The position numbers and the translations under genes are program-made. Below, in pieces: positions 27,222 through 36,544 of a stretch of 52,079 bases of DNA. The stretch is taken from NCBI GenBank assembly GCA_020722375.1, contig DYKX01000002.1, positions 1-52,079 on the forward strand, given 5' to 3'. Each line of letters begins with the position of its first letter. Position 1 is the first letter of the stretch. The stretch comes from Anaerolinea thermophila. GTDB taxonomy: Bacteria; Chloroflexota; Anaerolineae; Anaerolineales; Villigracilaceae. The notes beneath the pieces were generated by a model. It was not told where the DNA came from and searched no databases. It saw only the letters and a list, made by a program, of their open reading frames with translations.

Positions 27222-29536
27222 TACACTACAACTTCAGGCTGGACATCTTCCAACAAAAATGTTTCAGAGCAATTTGTGCATTGCGCCTCGCGCTTATTGG
27301 CGATGACGAGCAATCCGTGACATTTGGGACACGGAACCGAGAGCGGTTTTTTCCACGTGGTGAAATCGCAGTTCGGATAATTTGCGCATCCGTAGAACGT
27401 GCGGCCGCGGCGGGTTTTGCGTTCCACCATTTCGCCGCCGTCCTTCGGACATTTTACGCCGATCTTTTCGAGCCACGGCTCGGTGTAACGGCAGGTGGGG
27501 AAATTGGCGCACGAGATGAATTTGCCGAAACGCCCGTAGCGGATGACCAACTCGCCGCCGTCTTCGGGACATTGCCGCCCGATCGGTTCAGGACCAGACT
27601 TGGTGACGGGCATCTCGGCCTGCGCCCGCGCCAGGTCGGCGGAGAACGGGACCCAGAATTCGCGCATCACATGCACCCAGGTGTCCTGTCCCTCGGCGAT
27701 CTTGTCGAGGTCTTCCTCCATGCGCGCCGTGAACTGATAGTCCACGATGTCGGTGAAGTATTGCATCATCAGGTCGTTGACGAGGACACCCGTCTCGGTT
27801 GGGACGAGGCGCTTGTCCACGCGTTCGACGTAGCCGCGTTGCTGGATGGTGGAGATCGTCGGCGCGTACGTGGACGGGCGGCCGATCCCGTTTTCTTCGA
27901 GCGTGGCCACCAGCGACGCTTCGCTGTAACGCGGCGGGGGCTGGGTGAAATGTTGTTCGGGGATGAGGCGGACCAGTGCCTGGCGCTGTCCCTCCTCCAG
28001 TCCCGCGGGGATGCGGACGCTTTCTTCCTCATCCTCCTCGGATTTGACATCCTCGTTCCTGGCTTCCTGGTAGACAATGTGAAAGCCGAGGAACTTGACC
28101 ACCGAGCCCGAAGCGCGCAGGAGGTATTCGTGCGCGTCGGTCCTGCCCGTCACTTCCACCTGCAATGTGTCGTACACGGCGGATTCCATTTGCGAGGCGA
28201 CGAATCTCTGCCAGATGAGTTGATACAGTTTGAACATGGCAGGCTCGAGGAACGCCTTTACTTTTTCGGGTTCGCGCATCACCGAGGTGGGACGGATGGC
28301 CTCGTGCGCTTCCTGCGCGTTCGCGCTGCGGGTGCGATAGACAGGCGGTTCATCGGGCAGGTATTCCGCGCCGTATTTACCCATCACGTATTCGCGCGCT
28401 TCCTTCTGCGCCAGTTCGGAGACGTTGGTCGAATCGGTGCGCATGTAGGTGATAAGACCCGTCGTGCCGCCGTTGCCCACATCCTGGCCTTCGTAGAGTC
28501 CCTGCGCGAGCGCCATCGTCCGCTTGGCGGTGAAGCCCAGTTTGCGCGAGGCCTCCTGTTGCAGGGTGGACGTGGTGAACGGCGCGTACGGTTTGCGCCG
28601 ACGCTCGCCGCGCTTGATCTTTGTGATGCTGTACGCGGCCTTTTCCATATCCACGAGGATGGGCTTGACCGCCTCCTCGTTGGGCAGTTCGGGTTCCACA
28701 TCATCAATGCGCGCCAGTTTGGTGAGGAAAGATTGCTTCAGGCCTTCGGGCTGGAATTCGGCCCCGATGGACCAGTATTCCACGGGGATGAAATTCTCGA
28801 TCTCGCGTTCACGGTCCACGATCAGGCGCAAAGCCACCGATTGCACGCGTCCCGCCGAGAGGCGCGAGCGCACCTTTTCCCACAGGATCGGGCTGATGCT
28901 GTAACCGACGAGTCGGTCCAGCACGCGGCGCGCCTGCTGGGCGTTGACCAGGTTCATGTCGATCTCGCGCGGATGCGAGAACGCATCGTGGATGGCAGGC
29001 TCGGTGATCTCATGGAAGACCACGCGGCGCGTCACGCTCGGTTCGATCTCGGCCGCTTCCATCAGGTGCCACGAGATCGCCTCGCCTTCGCGGTCGGGGT
29101 CGGTGGCGAGATAGACTTCGGCGTGCTCCTTCGCCAGTTTTTTCAATTCCTTGACGACGCTCTTCTTCTCGTTCGGCACGCGATACTTCGGCGCGAAATC
29201 GTTTTCCACGTCCACCGAGAGCGACGAACGCAGGAGGTCGCGGATGTGACCGACCGAGGCGCGCACGGTATAACCCTTGCCGAGGAAACGTCCCACCGTT
29301 TTGGCTTTGGCGGGCGATTCCACGATCACCAGTTTACCGTGACGCGGCTTCTCGATTTTGGCTGGCTTCTCAGGCGGGGTCAGTGACGCGTGCGCGTCGG
29401 TCCTGCCCATCCGATACAACTTCGTTCCACAAACGGGACACACGCCGATCGTCACAGGCGACCCCTTGGCGTTAAATCCCGCCTGCGGGTCTTTCATTTC
29501 CTGCTTGGTCTTACACTTCATGCAATACGCTTCCAC
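27221..29536 (-). CDS. topA: DNA topoisomerase I with N-terminal zinc-ribbon (DUF5679-like) domain
   Basis: LVIVESPAKAKTVGRFLG, YLATDPDREGEAISWHL, YMRTDSTNVS, C-terminal Zn fingers; N-terminal CMKCKTKQEM...CPVCGTKLYRMG; GTG start. Confidence 0.94.
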   Translation of the reverse strand: MEAYCMKCKTKQEMKDPQAGFNAKGSPVTIGVCPVCGTKLYRMGRTDAHASLTPPEKPAKIEKPRHGKLVIVESPAKAKTVGRFLGKGYTVRASVGHIRDLLRSSLSVDVENDFAPKYRVPNEKKSVVKELKKLAKEHAEVYLATDPDREGEAISWHLMEAAEIEPSVTRRVVFHEITEPAIHDAFSHPREIDMNLVNAQQARRVLDRLVGYSISPILWEKVRSRLSAGRVQSVALRLIVDREREIENFIPVEYWSIGAEFQPEGLKQSFLTKLARIDDVEPELPNEEAVKPILVDMEKAAYSITKIKRGERRRKPYAPFTTSTLQQEASRKLGFTAKRTMALAQGLYEGQDVGNGGTTGLITYMRTDSTNVSELAQKEAREYVMGKYGAEYLPDEPPVYRTRSANAQEAHEAIRPTSVMREPEKVKAFLEPAMFKLYQLIWQRFVASQMESAVYDTLQVEVTGRTDAHEYLLRASGSVVKFLGFHIVYQEARNEDVKSEEDEEESVRIPAGLEEGQRQALVRLIPEQHFTQPPPRYSEASLVATLEENGIGRPSTYAPTISTIQQRGYVERVDKRLVPTETGVLVNDLMMQYFTDIVDYQFTARMEEDLDKIAEGQDTWVHVMREFWVPFSADLARAQAEMPVTKSGPEPIGRQCPEDGGELVIRYGRFGKFISCANFPTCRYTEPWLEKIGVKCPKDGGEMVERKTRRGRTFYGCANYPNCDFTTWKKPLSVPCPKCHGLLVIANKREAQCTNCSETFLLEDVQPEVVV

Positions 29537-29577
29537 AAAACCTCCAGGATCGGAGAGCGGTTGATCTGCTCGCTGTC

Positions 29578-30681
29578 CTAAATATATTTTTCTCGCTTCG
29601 AATTTTTCAAATTTTCCACGACGTTACGGACCTTCTGGGCGTGGTCCTTGTGACAGACCAACAGAACGTCGCCCGTGTCCACCACGATCAGGTCATCCAC
29701 GCCAATCGTGACGACCAGTCGCTCGCTATTATTACCATACACCAGCGAATGATGCGTATCTTCGCCAATGTGATTCCCGGCGAAGACGATGTTGCCATTC
29801 TTGTCGGGCAGGAGCACATCGAAGAGCGAATCCCACGAACCGACATCGCTCCACTCGAGTCCACCCGCGGGCAGGACGGCCACCCTGTCGGCGTTTTCCA
29901 TGACTCCATAGTCAACAGTGACCGTCTCGAGGTCCAGCCAGACGCGCTGGAGGATCTCCTCGCGTCGCGCGGACGTGGAGGCGGCCGCGATCTCCTCGAG
30001 CGTTGACTTCAACTTCGGCAGTTGTCTGCCAATCTCTTCCAGGATGGAGTCCGCGCGCCAGACGAACATGCCCGAGTTCCACGAGTGGTCGCCCGTCGAA
30101 AGCATCTCGCGTGCCTGCGCCTCGCTGGGCTTCTCCTTGAACTTCGAGACGCGGTACACGGGGTAGATGACACGCTCGGGAATCGCCTCGCCGCGTTGGA
30201 TATACCCGTATCCCGTGGCCGCGTAGGTGGGCGTGATGCCCAGCGTGACGAGGTAGCCCTTCTCAGCCACGTCCACCGCCACGCGGATTAACAAATGAAA
30301 CAGGTCGCGGTTACGGATGAAATGGTCGGCGGCCAAAACGGCCATCACCGCTTCGGGGTCGCGCTCGCGCAAGACCTGCGCCGCCAACCCAACCACTGAG
30401 GCGGTGCCGCGCGGCACAGGCTCGAGCAGAAAATTTTCCGCGGGGATTTCAGGCGATTGCTCGCGCAGACTGTCGGCCTGCTCGGCGACGGTCACCACGT
30501 AGATGCGGTCGGGTGTCAACAACCCGTCCAGCCGCTTCACGGTGGTCTGGAACAACGTATGATGCTGCTCCAACAGCGGGAGCATCTGTTTGGGTTTGTT
30601 GCGGCGCGACAACGGCCAGAGGCGTGTACCGCCACCGCCCGCCATGATCACGGCGTAAGTATGGTCAAGAATATCGGTCAT
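29578..30681 (-). CDS. manC: Mannose-1-phosphate guanylyltransferase
   Basis: YAVIMAGGGGTRLWPLSRRNKPKQMLPL...VLAADHFI...FKEKPS...WNSGMFVWRAD... Confidence 0.92.
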   Translation of the reverse strand: MTDILDHTYAVIMAGGGGTRLWPLSRRNKPKQMLPLLEQHHTLFQTTVKRLDGLLTPDRIYVVTVAEQADSLREQSPEIPAENFLLEPVPRGTASVVGLAAQVLRERDPEAVMAVLAADHFIRNRDLFHLLIRVAVDVAEKGYLVTLGITPTYAATGYGYIQRGEAIPERVIYPVYRVSKFKEKPSEAQAREMLSTGDHSWNSGMFVWRADSILEEIGRQLPKLKSTLEEIAAASTSARREEILQRVWLDLETVTVDYGVMENADRVAVLPAGGLEWSDVGSWDSLFDVLLPDKNGNIVFAGNHIGEDTHHSLVYGNNSERLVVTIGVDDLIVVDTGDVLLVCHKDHAQKVRNVVENLKNSKREKYI

Positions 30682-30690
30682 TTTAGTTCG

Positions 30691-30780
30691 TTGGTTACGT
30701 AGTTTGATGGTTACATGGTTCGTACTGCGTATTCCGTGTGCACGTGTGTACGTGTACCTATGTACCTGCGCATATCTACT
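30691..30780. repeat. TACG/octamer-type degenerate repeat
   Basis: GTACTGCGTATTCCGTGTGCACGTGTGTACGTGTACCTATGTACCTGCGC; aligns with the minus strand of 13183-13270. Confidence 0.75.
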
Positions 30781-31885
30781 CGTCTACTTCATACACGCCC
30801 TGCCCCTCGCGAACGGAGATGTAGTTCATCCCGCCCACCTGTCGCACCATTCCTTTTAATTCCATCAACGTAAGTGTAGCGGAGACTTTCTCAATCGGCA
30901 AGCCCGTCGCGTTGCGAATCTCGTCCACATGGACAGGTTCATCGCCAAGCGCCGAGAGCAATTGCGCCTCGAGCGCGTCGGCAGGGATGGCTTTGCGCGC
31001 GGCTTTGAATTCTCCCGCACGCGTCAGGTTGAGCGCCTGCACCAGGTCCTGCGGAGATAATAACGGGTGCGCGCCATTCTGGATGAGTTTGTTCGTGCCT
31101 TTGCTCTGCGGGGCAAGAATGCTCCCAGGCACTGCAAAGACTTCGCGTCCCTGCTCGGCGGCGAACTCAGCGGTGATAAGCGCGCCGCTGGTCACGCCCG
31201 CTTCGATGACGACAGTCGCCATCGAAAGCCCCGAGATGATGCGGTTGCGCGGCGGGAAGTTGGTTGATTCGGGCGCGGTCCCAACAGCATAATCGCTGAC
31301 CACTGCGCCCTGCTTCATCATTTTCTCAGCCATCGGCAAATGTTCGGGCGGATAGATTTTATCCACACCCGAGCCGAGCACGCCGATCGTGCGTCCGCCC
31401 GCCTTGAGCGCGGCGGAGTGCGCCGCCGCGTCCACGCCGCGCGCCAGGCCAGAGACGACCGTCACGCCCTGGCCCGCGAGGAAGGATGCCAACTCTTCGG
31501 TGATCTGCCTTCCATACGGGGTGATGCGGCGCGTCCCAACTATGGCAACCGCGAAATGATCGTCCAGAGTGATGCCGCCGCGAACGTAAATGACAGGCGG
31601 GGGTTGCTCGATCTCTTTCAGCCGCGGCGGATACAGTTCATCGTCCCATGTCAGGACGCTGATGCCCTGCGCTTCGATCTGGGCCCAGATCTTTTCCAGG
31701 TCCACGCCCGCGCGGACTTTCGTCACCATCTCGATCAATTTGGAACTGAGGCCTGCTTCCTGCAATTGATCGGGGGAGGCGCGCCAGGCGTCTTCGAGCG
31801 AATCGAAATATGCAAGCAGGGCGCGCATCCGCACCGCGCCGATGCCTTTCACAAGATTGAAGCCGACCCAGAAGCGTTTATCCAT
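30776..31885 (-). CDS. dprA: DNA processing protein DprA
   Basis: VAIVGTRRITPYGRQITEELASFLAGQGVTVVSGLARGVDAAAHSAAL...GTAPESTNFPPRNRIISGLS. Confidence 0.94.
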   Translation of the reverse strand: MDKRFWVGFNLVKGIGAVRMRALLAYFDSLEDAWRASPDQLQEAGLSSKLIEMVTKVRAGVDLEKIWAQIEAQGISVLTWDDELYPPRLKEIEQPPPVIYVRGGITLDDHFAVAIVGTRRITPYGRQITEELASFLAGQGVTVVSGLARGVDAAAHSAALKAGGRTIGVLGSGVDKIYPPEHLPMAEKMMKQGAVVSDYAVGTAPESTNFPPRNRIISGLSMATVVIEAGVTSGALITAEFAAEQGREVFAVPGSILAPQSKGTNKLIQNGAHPLLSPQDLVQALNLTRAGEFKAARKAIPADALEAQLLSALGDEPVHVDEIRNATGLPIEKVSATLTLMELKGMVRQVGGMNYISVREGQGVYEVDE

Positions 31886-31890
31886 AACAG

Positions 31891-31948
31891 GCGTTATGCA
31901 ACACGCAGTACGCAATTAAGGGTACTTCGTATTTCGTACTACGTATCC
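31891..31948. repeat. TACG heptamer-type repeat
   Basis: AACACGCAGTACGCAATTAAGGGTACTTCGTATTTCGTACTACGTATCC; contains rimM stop codon. Confidence 0.75.
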
Positions 31949-32499
31949 GAAACCAACCCATCCAGCAAATGCACTTGAATCTCGCCCTGTTCCACATCGG
32001 TTTTCAAAATCACGTCGGGAATGGCGGGGAGCAGGATTTCTTTATTGTCCGCTGTTTGTACCACGTAAACGCGATTTGCGCCTGTATCGAAAATGTCCGT
32101 CAATGTTCCCAGTTCGCGGCCCTCGTCGGTGACGACGCGCAGGCCGAGGATTTGATGCTGGTACAACTGTCCATCGGGCAGGGGCGGACGGTCCGCGGCC
32201 GCGACATAGACCCAGGTGTTGCGGAGCGCGCCCGCCTCCTCGGGAGAGCGGACTCCCTGAAACGCAACCAGCATCGAGGTCCCATGCGGACGCGCCGAGG
32301 CGAGTTTGGCGGGTTTGTGTCCATCGCCGAGGAAGACTTTCGTCCCCGCGCGCAGTCGCTCGGGGAAGTCCGTATGAATGTCCATGATAAGTTCGCCGCG
32401 CACGCCATGCGGACGTCGGATAAATCCCACCGTCAAATAGACAGGCTCGCCGCGTGGCGAGCCTGAACCAGCGGGCGCTGGGGAAGTTCTGCGGGGCAT
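31939..32499 (-). CDS. rimM: Ribosome maturation factor RimM
   Basis: VGFIRRPHGVRGELIMDIHTDFPERL...LPAIPDVILKTDVEQGEIQVHLLDGL. Confidence 0.92.
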   Translation of the reverse strand: MPRRTSPAPAGSGSPRGEPVYLTVGFIRRPHGVRGELIMDIHTDFPERLRAGTKVFLGDGHKPAKLASARPHGTSMLVAFQGVRSPEEAGALRNTWVYVAAADRPPLPDGQLYQHQILGLRVVTDEGRELGTLTDIFDTGANRVYVVQTADNKEILLPAIPDVILKTDVEQGEIQVHLLDGLVSDT

Positions 32500-32732
32500 C
32501 AGGGTTCCAAAACGTCGAGCGTGACCTGTTTGCCGTCGCGCTCGGCAGCCACACGCAACAGGGTGCGGATGGCATTCGCCACCCGTCCGCTTCTGCCGAT
32601 GACGCGGCCCATATCGTCCGCGTGGACTTTCAGTTCGAGGCGGACGCGGCTGCCACTTCCCGATTGGGTCACTTTCACTTCCTCGGGATGATCCACCAGC
32701 GATTTGGCGATGTATTCGATCAGGTCTTTCAT
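32499..32732 (-). CDS. khpA: KH-domain RNA-binding protein
   Basis: KVHADDMGRVIGRSGRVANAIRTLLRVAAERDGKQVTLDV. Confidence 0.9.
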   Translation of the reverse strand: MKDLIEYIAKSLVDHPEEVKVTQSGSGSRVRLELKVHADDMGRVIGRSGRVANAIRTLLRVAAERDGKQVTLDVLEP

Positions 32733-32743
32733 GCGGGCTTCCT

Positions 32744-32796
32744 TACACAATACGCAGTACGCAATAACGGGTATTGCGCACTGCGTAACGAATACT
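32744..32796. repeat. TACG-type inverted repeat
   Basis: TACGCAGTACGCAATA-ACGGG-TATTGCGCACTGCGTA between khpA and rpsP. Confidence 0.85.
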
Positions 32797-33130
32797 ACTT
32801 GGCCTTCTTCGGCGCGCGCTTGGCGATTGCCTCCGCGCCTTCCGCGACAAGCGTTTCCACAGCCTCGCCCTTCTTGAAGCGCTCGAAGCGGTCGAGGATT
32901 CCCGCGCTCTTGAAGATCTGCTCCACCGACTCGGTCGGCTGGGCGCCGTTCTTCATCCAGTGGTAGATGCGGTCTTCCTTGACGGTGAGCGTGGAGGGAT
33001 CATTGCGCGGGTTGTAGTGACCCAGGATTTCGAGGAAGCGGCCATCGCGGGCGTTTTCCTTCTCTGCCGCCACAATGCGATAGGACGGCTGGCCTTTGAG
33101 GCCGATGCGGCGTAAACGAATGCGAACCAT
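32795..33130 (-). CDS. rpsP: 30S ribosomal protein S16
   Basis: MVRIRLRRIGLKGQPSYRIVAAEKENARDGRFLEILGHYNP. Confidence 0.96.
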   Translation of the reverse strand: MVRIRLRRIGLKGQPSYRIVAAEKENARDGRFLEILGHYNPRNDPSTLTVKEDRIYHWMKNGAQPTESVEQIFKSAGILDRFERFKKGEAVETLVAEGAEAIAKRAPKKAK

Positions 33131-33255
33131 CGAACACGTACTCCTTGTAGGTGAAAGTTTCGGTTTGAATTGCAGGTTCAGCAGGTGAGAGAGGGGTGCG
33201 TCAAAGGAAACGCGCTCACGGGCTGGAACTGACAGGGCAGTATTTTACCAGAGAA

Positions 33256-34578
33256 TTACCCAAACAACTTCCCCAACCCCTTCATTCCCGATTTCTGCAG
33301 AGTCTTCATCATCTTCTGCATCTCGCGGAACTGCTTCATCAGGCGGTTCACATCCTGCACTTCGACTCCCGAACCAGCCGCGATGCGGCGGCGGCGCGAA
33401 GCGTTGAGCAGGTCGGGGTCACGCCGTTCCTTGACCGTCATCGAGTTGATGATGGCTTCGGTCATCTTGAAATTCTTTTCCACATCTTTGGGGTCGATCT
33501 GTTTCGCGGCCGCGCCCAACTTCCCAGGCATCATGTCCATGATCTGGCTGAGCGGCCCCATCTTTTTCATCTGCTTCAGTTGGTCGAGAAAATCTTCGAG
33601 CGTGAACTGTCCCTTCATCATTCGCTCGGCGGATTTTTGCGCCTGCGCCGCGTCGAACGCGGACTCGGCCTTTTCGATCAGCCCGATCACGTCTCCCATG
33701 CCGAGAATGCGCGACGATAACCGCGACGGGTCGTACGCTTCGAGCGCGTCCAACTTCTCGCCCACGCCCAAAAATTTGATCGGTACGCCCGTCACCGAGC
33801 GGACGGAGATGGCCGCGCCGCCGCGCGCGTCGCCGTCCATTTTGGTCATGATCAGGCCTGTGATGTTCACGTTATCGCGGAATCCCTGTGCGATGTTGAG
33901 CGCTTCCTGGCCGATCATCGCGTCCACCACGAGCAGCGTGTCCACAGGATTGACCTTCGCCGCGACCGCCTTCAACTCGGACATCAACTCCGCGTCCAAC
34001 TGCGACCGACCAGCCGTGTCCACGATCACGACGGTGTATCCGCCCTTTTGGGCTTTGTCCAACGCGCGCGCCGCCAGTTCGGGCGGCTTGACGTTCAGAT
34101 CGGCCTCCACGGGGACATCCACGCGTTCGCCGAGTTGTTGCAGTTGCGTCACCGCGGCGGGACGGTACGGATCGCCCGCCACCAGCATCACGCGTTCCCC
34201 GCGCGAGCGCAGGAGACGCGCCAGTTTGCCGGCGGCAGTCGTCTTGCCCGAGCCCTGCAAGCCAGCGAGGAGAATCACGCGCGGCCTGGGGCCCGTCAGA
34301 TTCAACGGCGCGGGGTCGCCCAGCAAGGCGATCAATTCCTCGTTGACAATCTTGACCACTTGTTGACCGGGGTTCAACGCCTTCGATACCTCCGCACCGA
34401 CAGCGCGTTCGCGCACTTTGGCGAGAAAGGTTTTCACGACGCTGAAATGCACGTCCGCTTCGAGCAGTGCGAGACGTACTTCGCGCAACGCGGCATCCAC
34501 GTCCGCTTCGGAGAGTTTTCCGCGGCGGCGCAGTTGGTCAAAGACCTGGTTGAGGCGGGAGGTAAGGTTTTCAAACAT
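33256..34578 (-). CDS. ffh: Signal recognition particle protein Ffh
   Basis: GLQGSGKTTAAGKLARLL, VDTAGR, KMDGDARGGAA, M-domain. Confidence 0.96.
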   Translation of the reverse strand: MFENLTSRLNQVFDQLRRRGKLSEADVDAALREVRLALLEADVHFSVVKTFLAKVRERAVGAEVSKALNPGQQVVKIVNEELIALLGDPAPLNLTGPRPRVILLAGLQGSGKTTAAGKLARLLRSRGERVMLVAGDPYRPAAVTQLQQLGERVDVPVEADLNVKPPELAARALDKAQKGGYTVVIVDTAGRSQLDAELMSELKAVAAKVNPVDTLLVVDAMIGQEALNIAQGFRDNVNITGLIMTKMDGDARGGAAISVRSVTGVPIKFLGVGEKLDALEAYDPSRLSSRILGMGDVIGLIEKAESAFDAAQAQKSAERMMKGQFTLEDFLDQLKQMKKMGPLSQIMDMMPGKLGAAAKQIDPKDVEKNFKMTEAIINSMTVKERRDPDLLNASRRRRIAAGSGVEVQDVNRLMKQFREMQKMMKTLQKSGMKGLGKLFG

Positions 34579-34751
34579 AGGGGTAGGCGAAGGGCATTTT
34601 AGTCGGGAAACCGCGCAAGGTCAAGAAAGAGGCGTTTCGAGGGCGCGTCGCGCCTCACAGGTGGAATCGTCTCATCGAGCAGAAAAATCCAGAAGGAAGA
34701 GAGGGTCTGTCGAAAAAGGTGCGACGCGCCCCCTGATGGCCGCGTTTTGTG

Positions 34752-34780
34752 TTGACATCCCCATTCTATTCTGATAACAT
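34752..34780 (+). promoter_or_regulatory. Putative sigma70-type promoter of the A-type carrier gene
   Basis: TTGACA-N17-TAACAT with TG extension. Confidence 0.65.
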
Positions 34781-34816
34781 GTGTCAACTTTTAACGTACG
34801 CTCAAAGGAGAGAAAC

Positions 34817-35194
34817 ATGCTCAACGAAATCGAAACCCAGGTTATGGATATTTCCCCCGCCGCGGCAGAGGCTGTGCAAAACATTCTCGCCGAGCGCAAA
34901 CTGGAGGGCTACGCCCTGCGCGTCTACGTCTCCAGCGGCGGATGCTGCGGCGTGAACTTCGGCATGGCGCTCGACAACAATTTCCGCGATGTGGACACCA
35001 CCTTCGACGCCAATGGCGTCAAACTGGTGGTGGACAACGCCTCGATTGACTACCTGCGCGGCGCATCCATTGATTTTGTGAACGACCCCGTCAAAGGGAA
35101 CGGATTCGTGATCAACAATCCGAATCAGGCCCACGACCACGAAGGCGGATGCGGCGACGGGTGCGGCGGCGGTTCGTGCTCGTGCAATAACTGA
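34817..35194 (+). CDS. HesB/IscA-family iron-sulfur carrier-like protein with Cys-rich tail
   Basis: VYVSSGGCCGVNFGMALDNNF...NPNQAHDHEGGCGDGCGGGSCSCNN. Confidence 0.82.
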   Translation: MLNEIETQVMDISPAAAEAVQNILAERKLEGYALRVYVSSGGCCGVNFGMALDNNFRDVDTTFDANGVKLVVDNASIDYLRGASIDFVNDPVKGNGFVINNPNQAHDHEGGCGDGCGGGSCSCNN

Positions 35195-35208
35195 CAGTTG
35201 GTTGATAC

Positions 35209-35237
35209 AAAAAAGGCGGCCAAATGGCCGCCTTTTT
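35209..35237. terminator. Bidirectional intrinsic terminator
   Basis: AAAAAAGGCGGCCAAATGGCCGCCTTTTTT. Confidence 0.85.
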
Positions 35238-35861
35238 TCATCGTCCTCGCAGGAAGGAAATGGCCGCGATCAATCCGCCCACAAATCCAAGAAACAGGAC
35301 GATCAGCCCCAACGGGACGCGCGAGGCGGTCTCGGCGTTGTCTGCAAAAATGGGATTCTCCAACGGCGGGGGAGGAGTAAACGTCGGTAGACGCGTCGGA
35401 GTTTGAGGCGGGATGAAGGCCGCTTCGAACGTGGGGTTGATGGTCGGCGAGGCAGGCGGGGTGGGCGTTGGCGGCGGTTCCACAATTGGCAGAAAACCAG
35501 CAGAATTGAGACTGACATTGGGAGCGTATACCCAGCCTGTATTACCGGGCACCCCCACATAGTAAACCTGAATCCATGAGCCATCGGGCGAACGCCCCAG
35601 CGCGGGCGCGGTCTGTCCGCGCAACAGGATACCGATGATCTTGGGATAAAAATACTCGCTCGGACCAGAGCGCACGTTCACAAAATCCACATCGAGGTTG
35701 ACGGTGATATAGGGGCCGCGCGGGGTGCCTGTCACCGTGGGTACCGATCCTGTCGGCTGTTGCGCCTGCGCCGTCCGCGTAAAAGGCAGGGCGAGCGCCA
35801 ACATCCCCACTCCCAAAAAGAGAAGGAAGAAAATCAAAAATTTTACCGAACGCGAAACCAT
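35238..35861 (-). CDS. Secreted bacterial SH3-domain protein, C-terminal TM tail
   Basis: Signal peptide; VNVRSGPSEYFYPKIIGILLRGQTAPALGRSPDGSWIQV; TPT-rich linker; C-terminal TM + RGR. Confidence 0.8.
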   Translation of the reverse strand: MVSRSVKFLIFFLLFLGVGMLALALPFTRTAQAQQPTGSVPTVTGTPRGPYITVNLDVDFVNVRSGPSEYFYPKIIGILLRGQTAPALGRSPDGSWIQVYYVGVPGNTGWVYAPNVSLNSAGFLPIVEPPPTPTPPASPTINPTFEAAFIPPQTPTRLPTFTPPPPLENPIFADNAETASRVPLGLIVLFLGFVGGLIAAISFLRGR

Positions 35862-35868
35862 GAAAAAC

Positions 35869-36495
35869 TCAATGTTTGAAAAGGAAAGACAGGAGCAGGA
35901 TCGCCAATCCAGGCACGCCGATCACAAGGATCAAAGCGCCCTGCAAATTTCCGTTCAAAGAGATCGTGGGCGTTTCTGTGAACGTGGGAAGCAAGTGCGG
36001 CGCGGCGGGAGTGAAGGTTGGCAAACGTGTCGCTGTGGGCTGAACGGGTGGAAATTCCGCGGCCAGCGCCGGGTCCACGGTGTCGGTGATCAGCGGCGTG
36101 GCGGTGGGAGGGATGGTGACCACAGGCAGTTCGCCAGCCGCGGTCAACGTTACGTTGGCGGCATACACCCAACCCGTGCCGCCGAACGCGCTCGGACACG
36201 AGATCTGAATCCATTCGCCGCCCGGGGATCTTCCAACCGCGGGGGCGGATTCGAACGTGAGAAGGATTCCGATCTTGCCATACTGGTAGGAATTCGGTCC
36301 GCTTCGCACGTTGACCTGGGCCTGATCGCTGTTTACAGTGACGTACGTCTCGCCCAACGCCCCCCCCGACGCGGCGCATGAAACGATCTGCTGCGCGCGG
36401 ACAACCGTCGGCGCGGAAAAAATCAGGAAGGCGGCCAGCAGACCTACGGTCAGGAAGGCGGCGAGGGTTCGTTGTTTAAAACTAAGGTGATTCAT
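35869..36495 (-). CDS. Secreted bacterial SH3-domain protein, paralogue
   Basis: VNVRSGPNSYQYGKIGILLTFESAPAVGRSPGGEWIQI; same layout as 35238-35861. Confidence 0.8.
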   Translation of the reverse strand: MNHLSFKQRTLAAFLTVGLLAAFLIFSAPTVVRAQQIVSCAASGGALGETYVTVNSDQAQVNVRSGPNSYQYGKIGILLTFESAPAVGRSPGGEWIQISCPSAFGGTGWVYAANVTLTAAGELPVVTIPPTATPLITDTVDPALAAEFPPVQPTATRLPTFTPAAPHLLPTFTETPTISLNGNLQGALILVIGVPGLAILLLSFLFKH

Positions 36496-36544
36496 TTTCG
36501 TAATCATTATCAAAGAGGATGCAAAGAAGATTATAATGCAAAAC

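Noticed and set aside
27281-29386. 701-aa plus-strand ORF opposite topA
   Set aside because: Shadow ORF in GC-rich sequence; Arg/His/Gly-rich composition, no motifs, and topA is unambiguous on the other strand.
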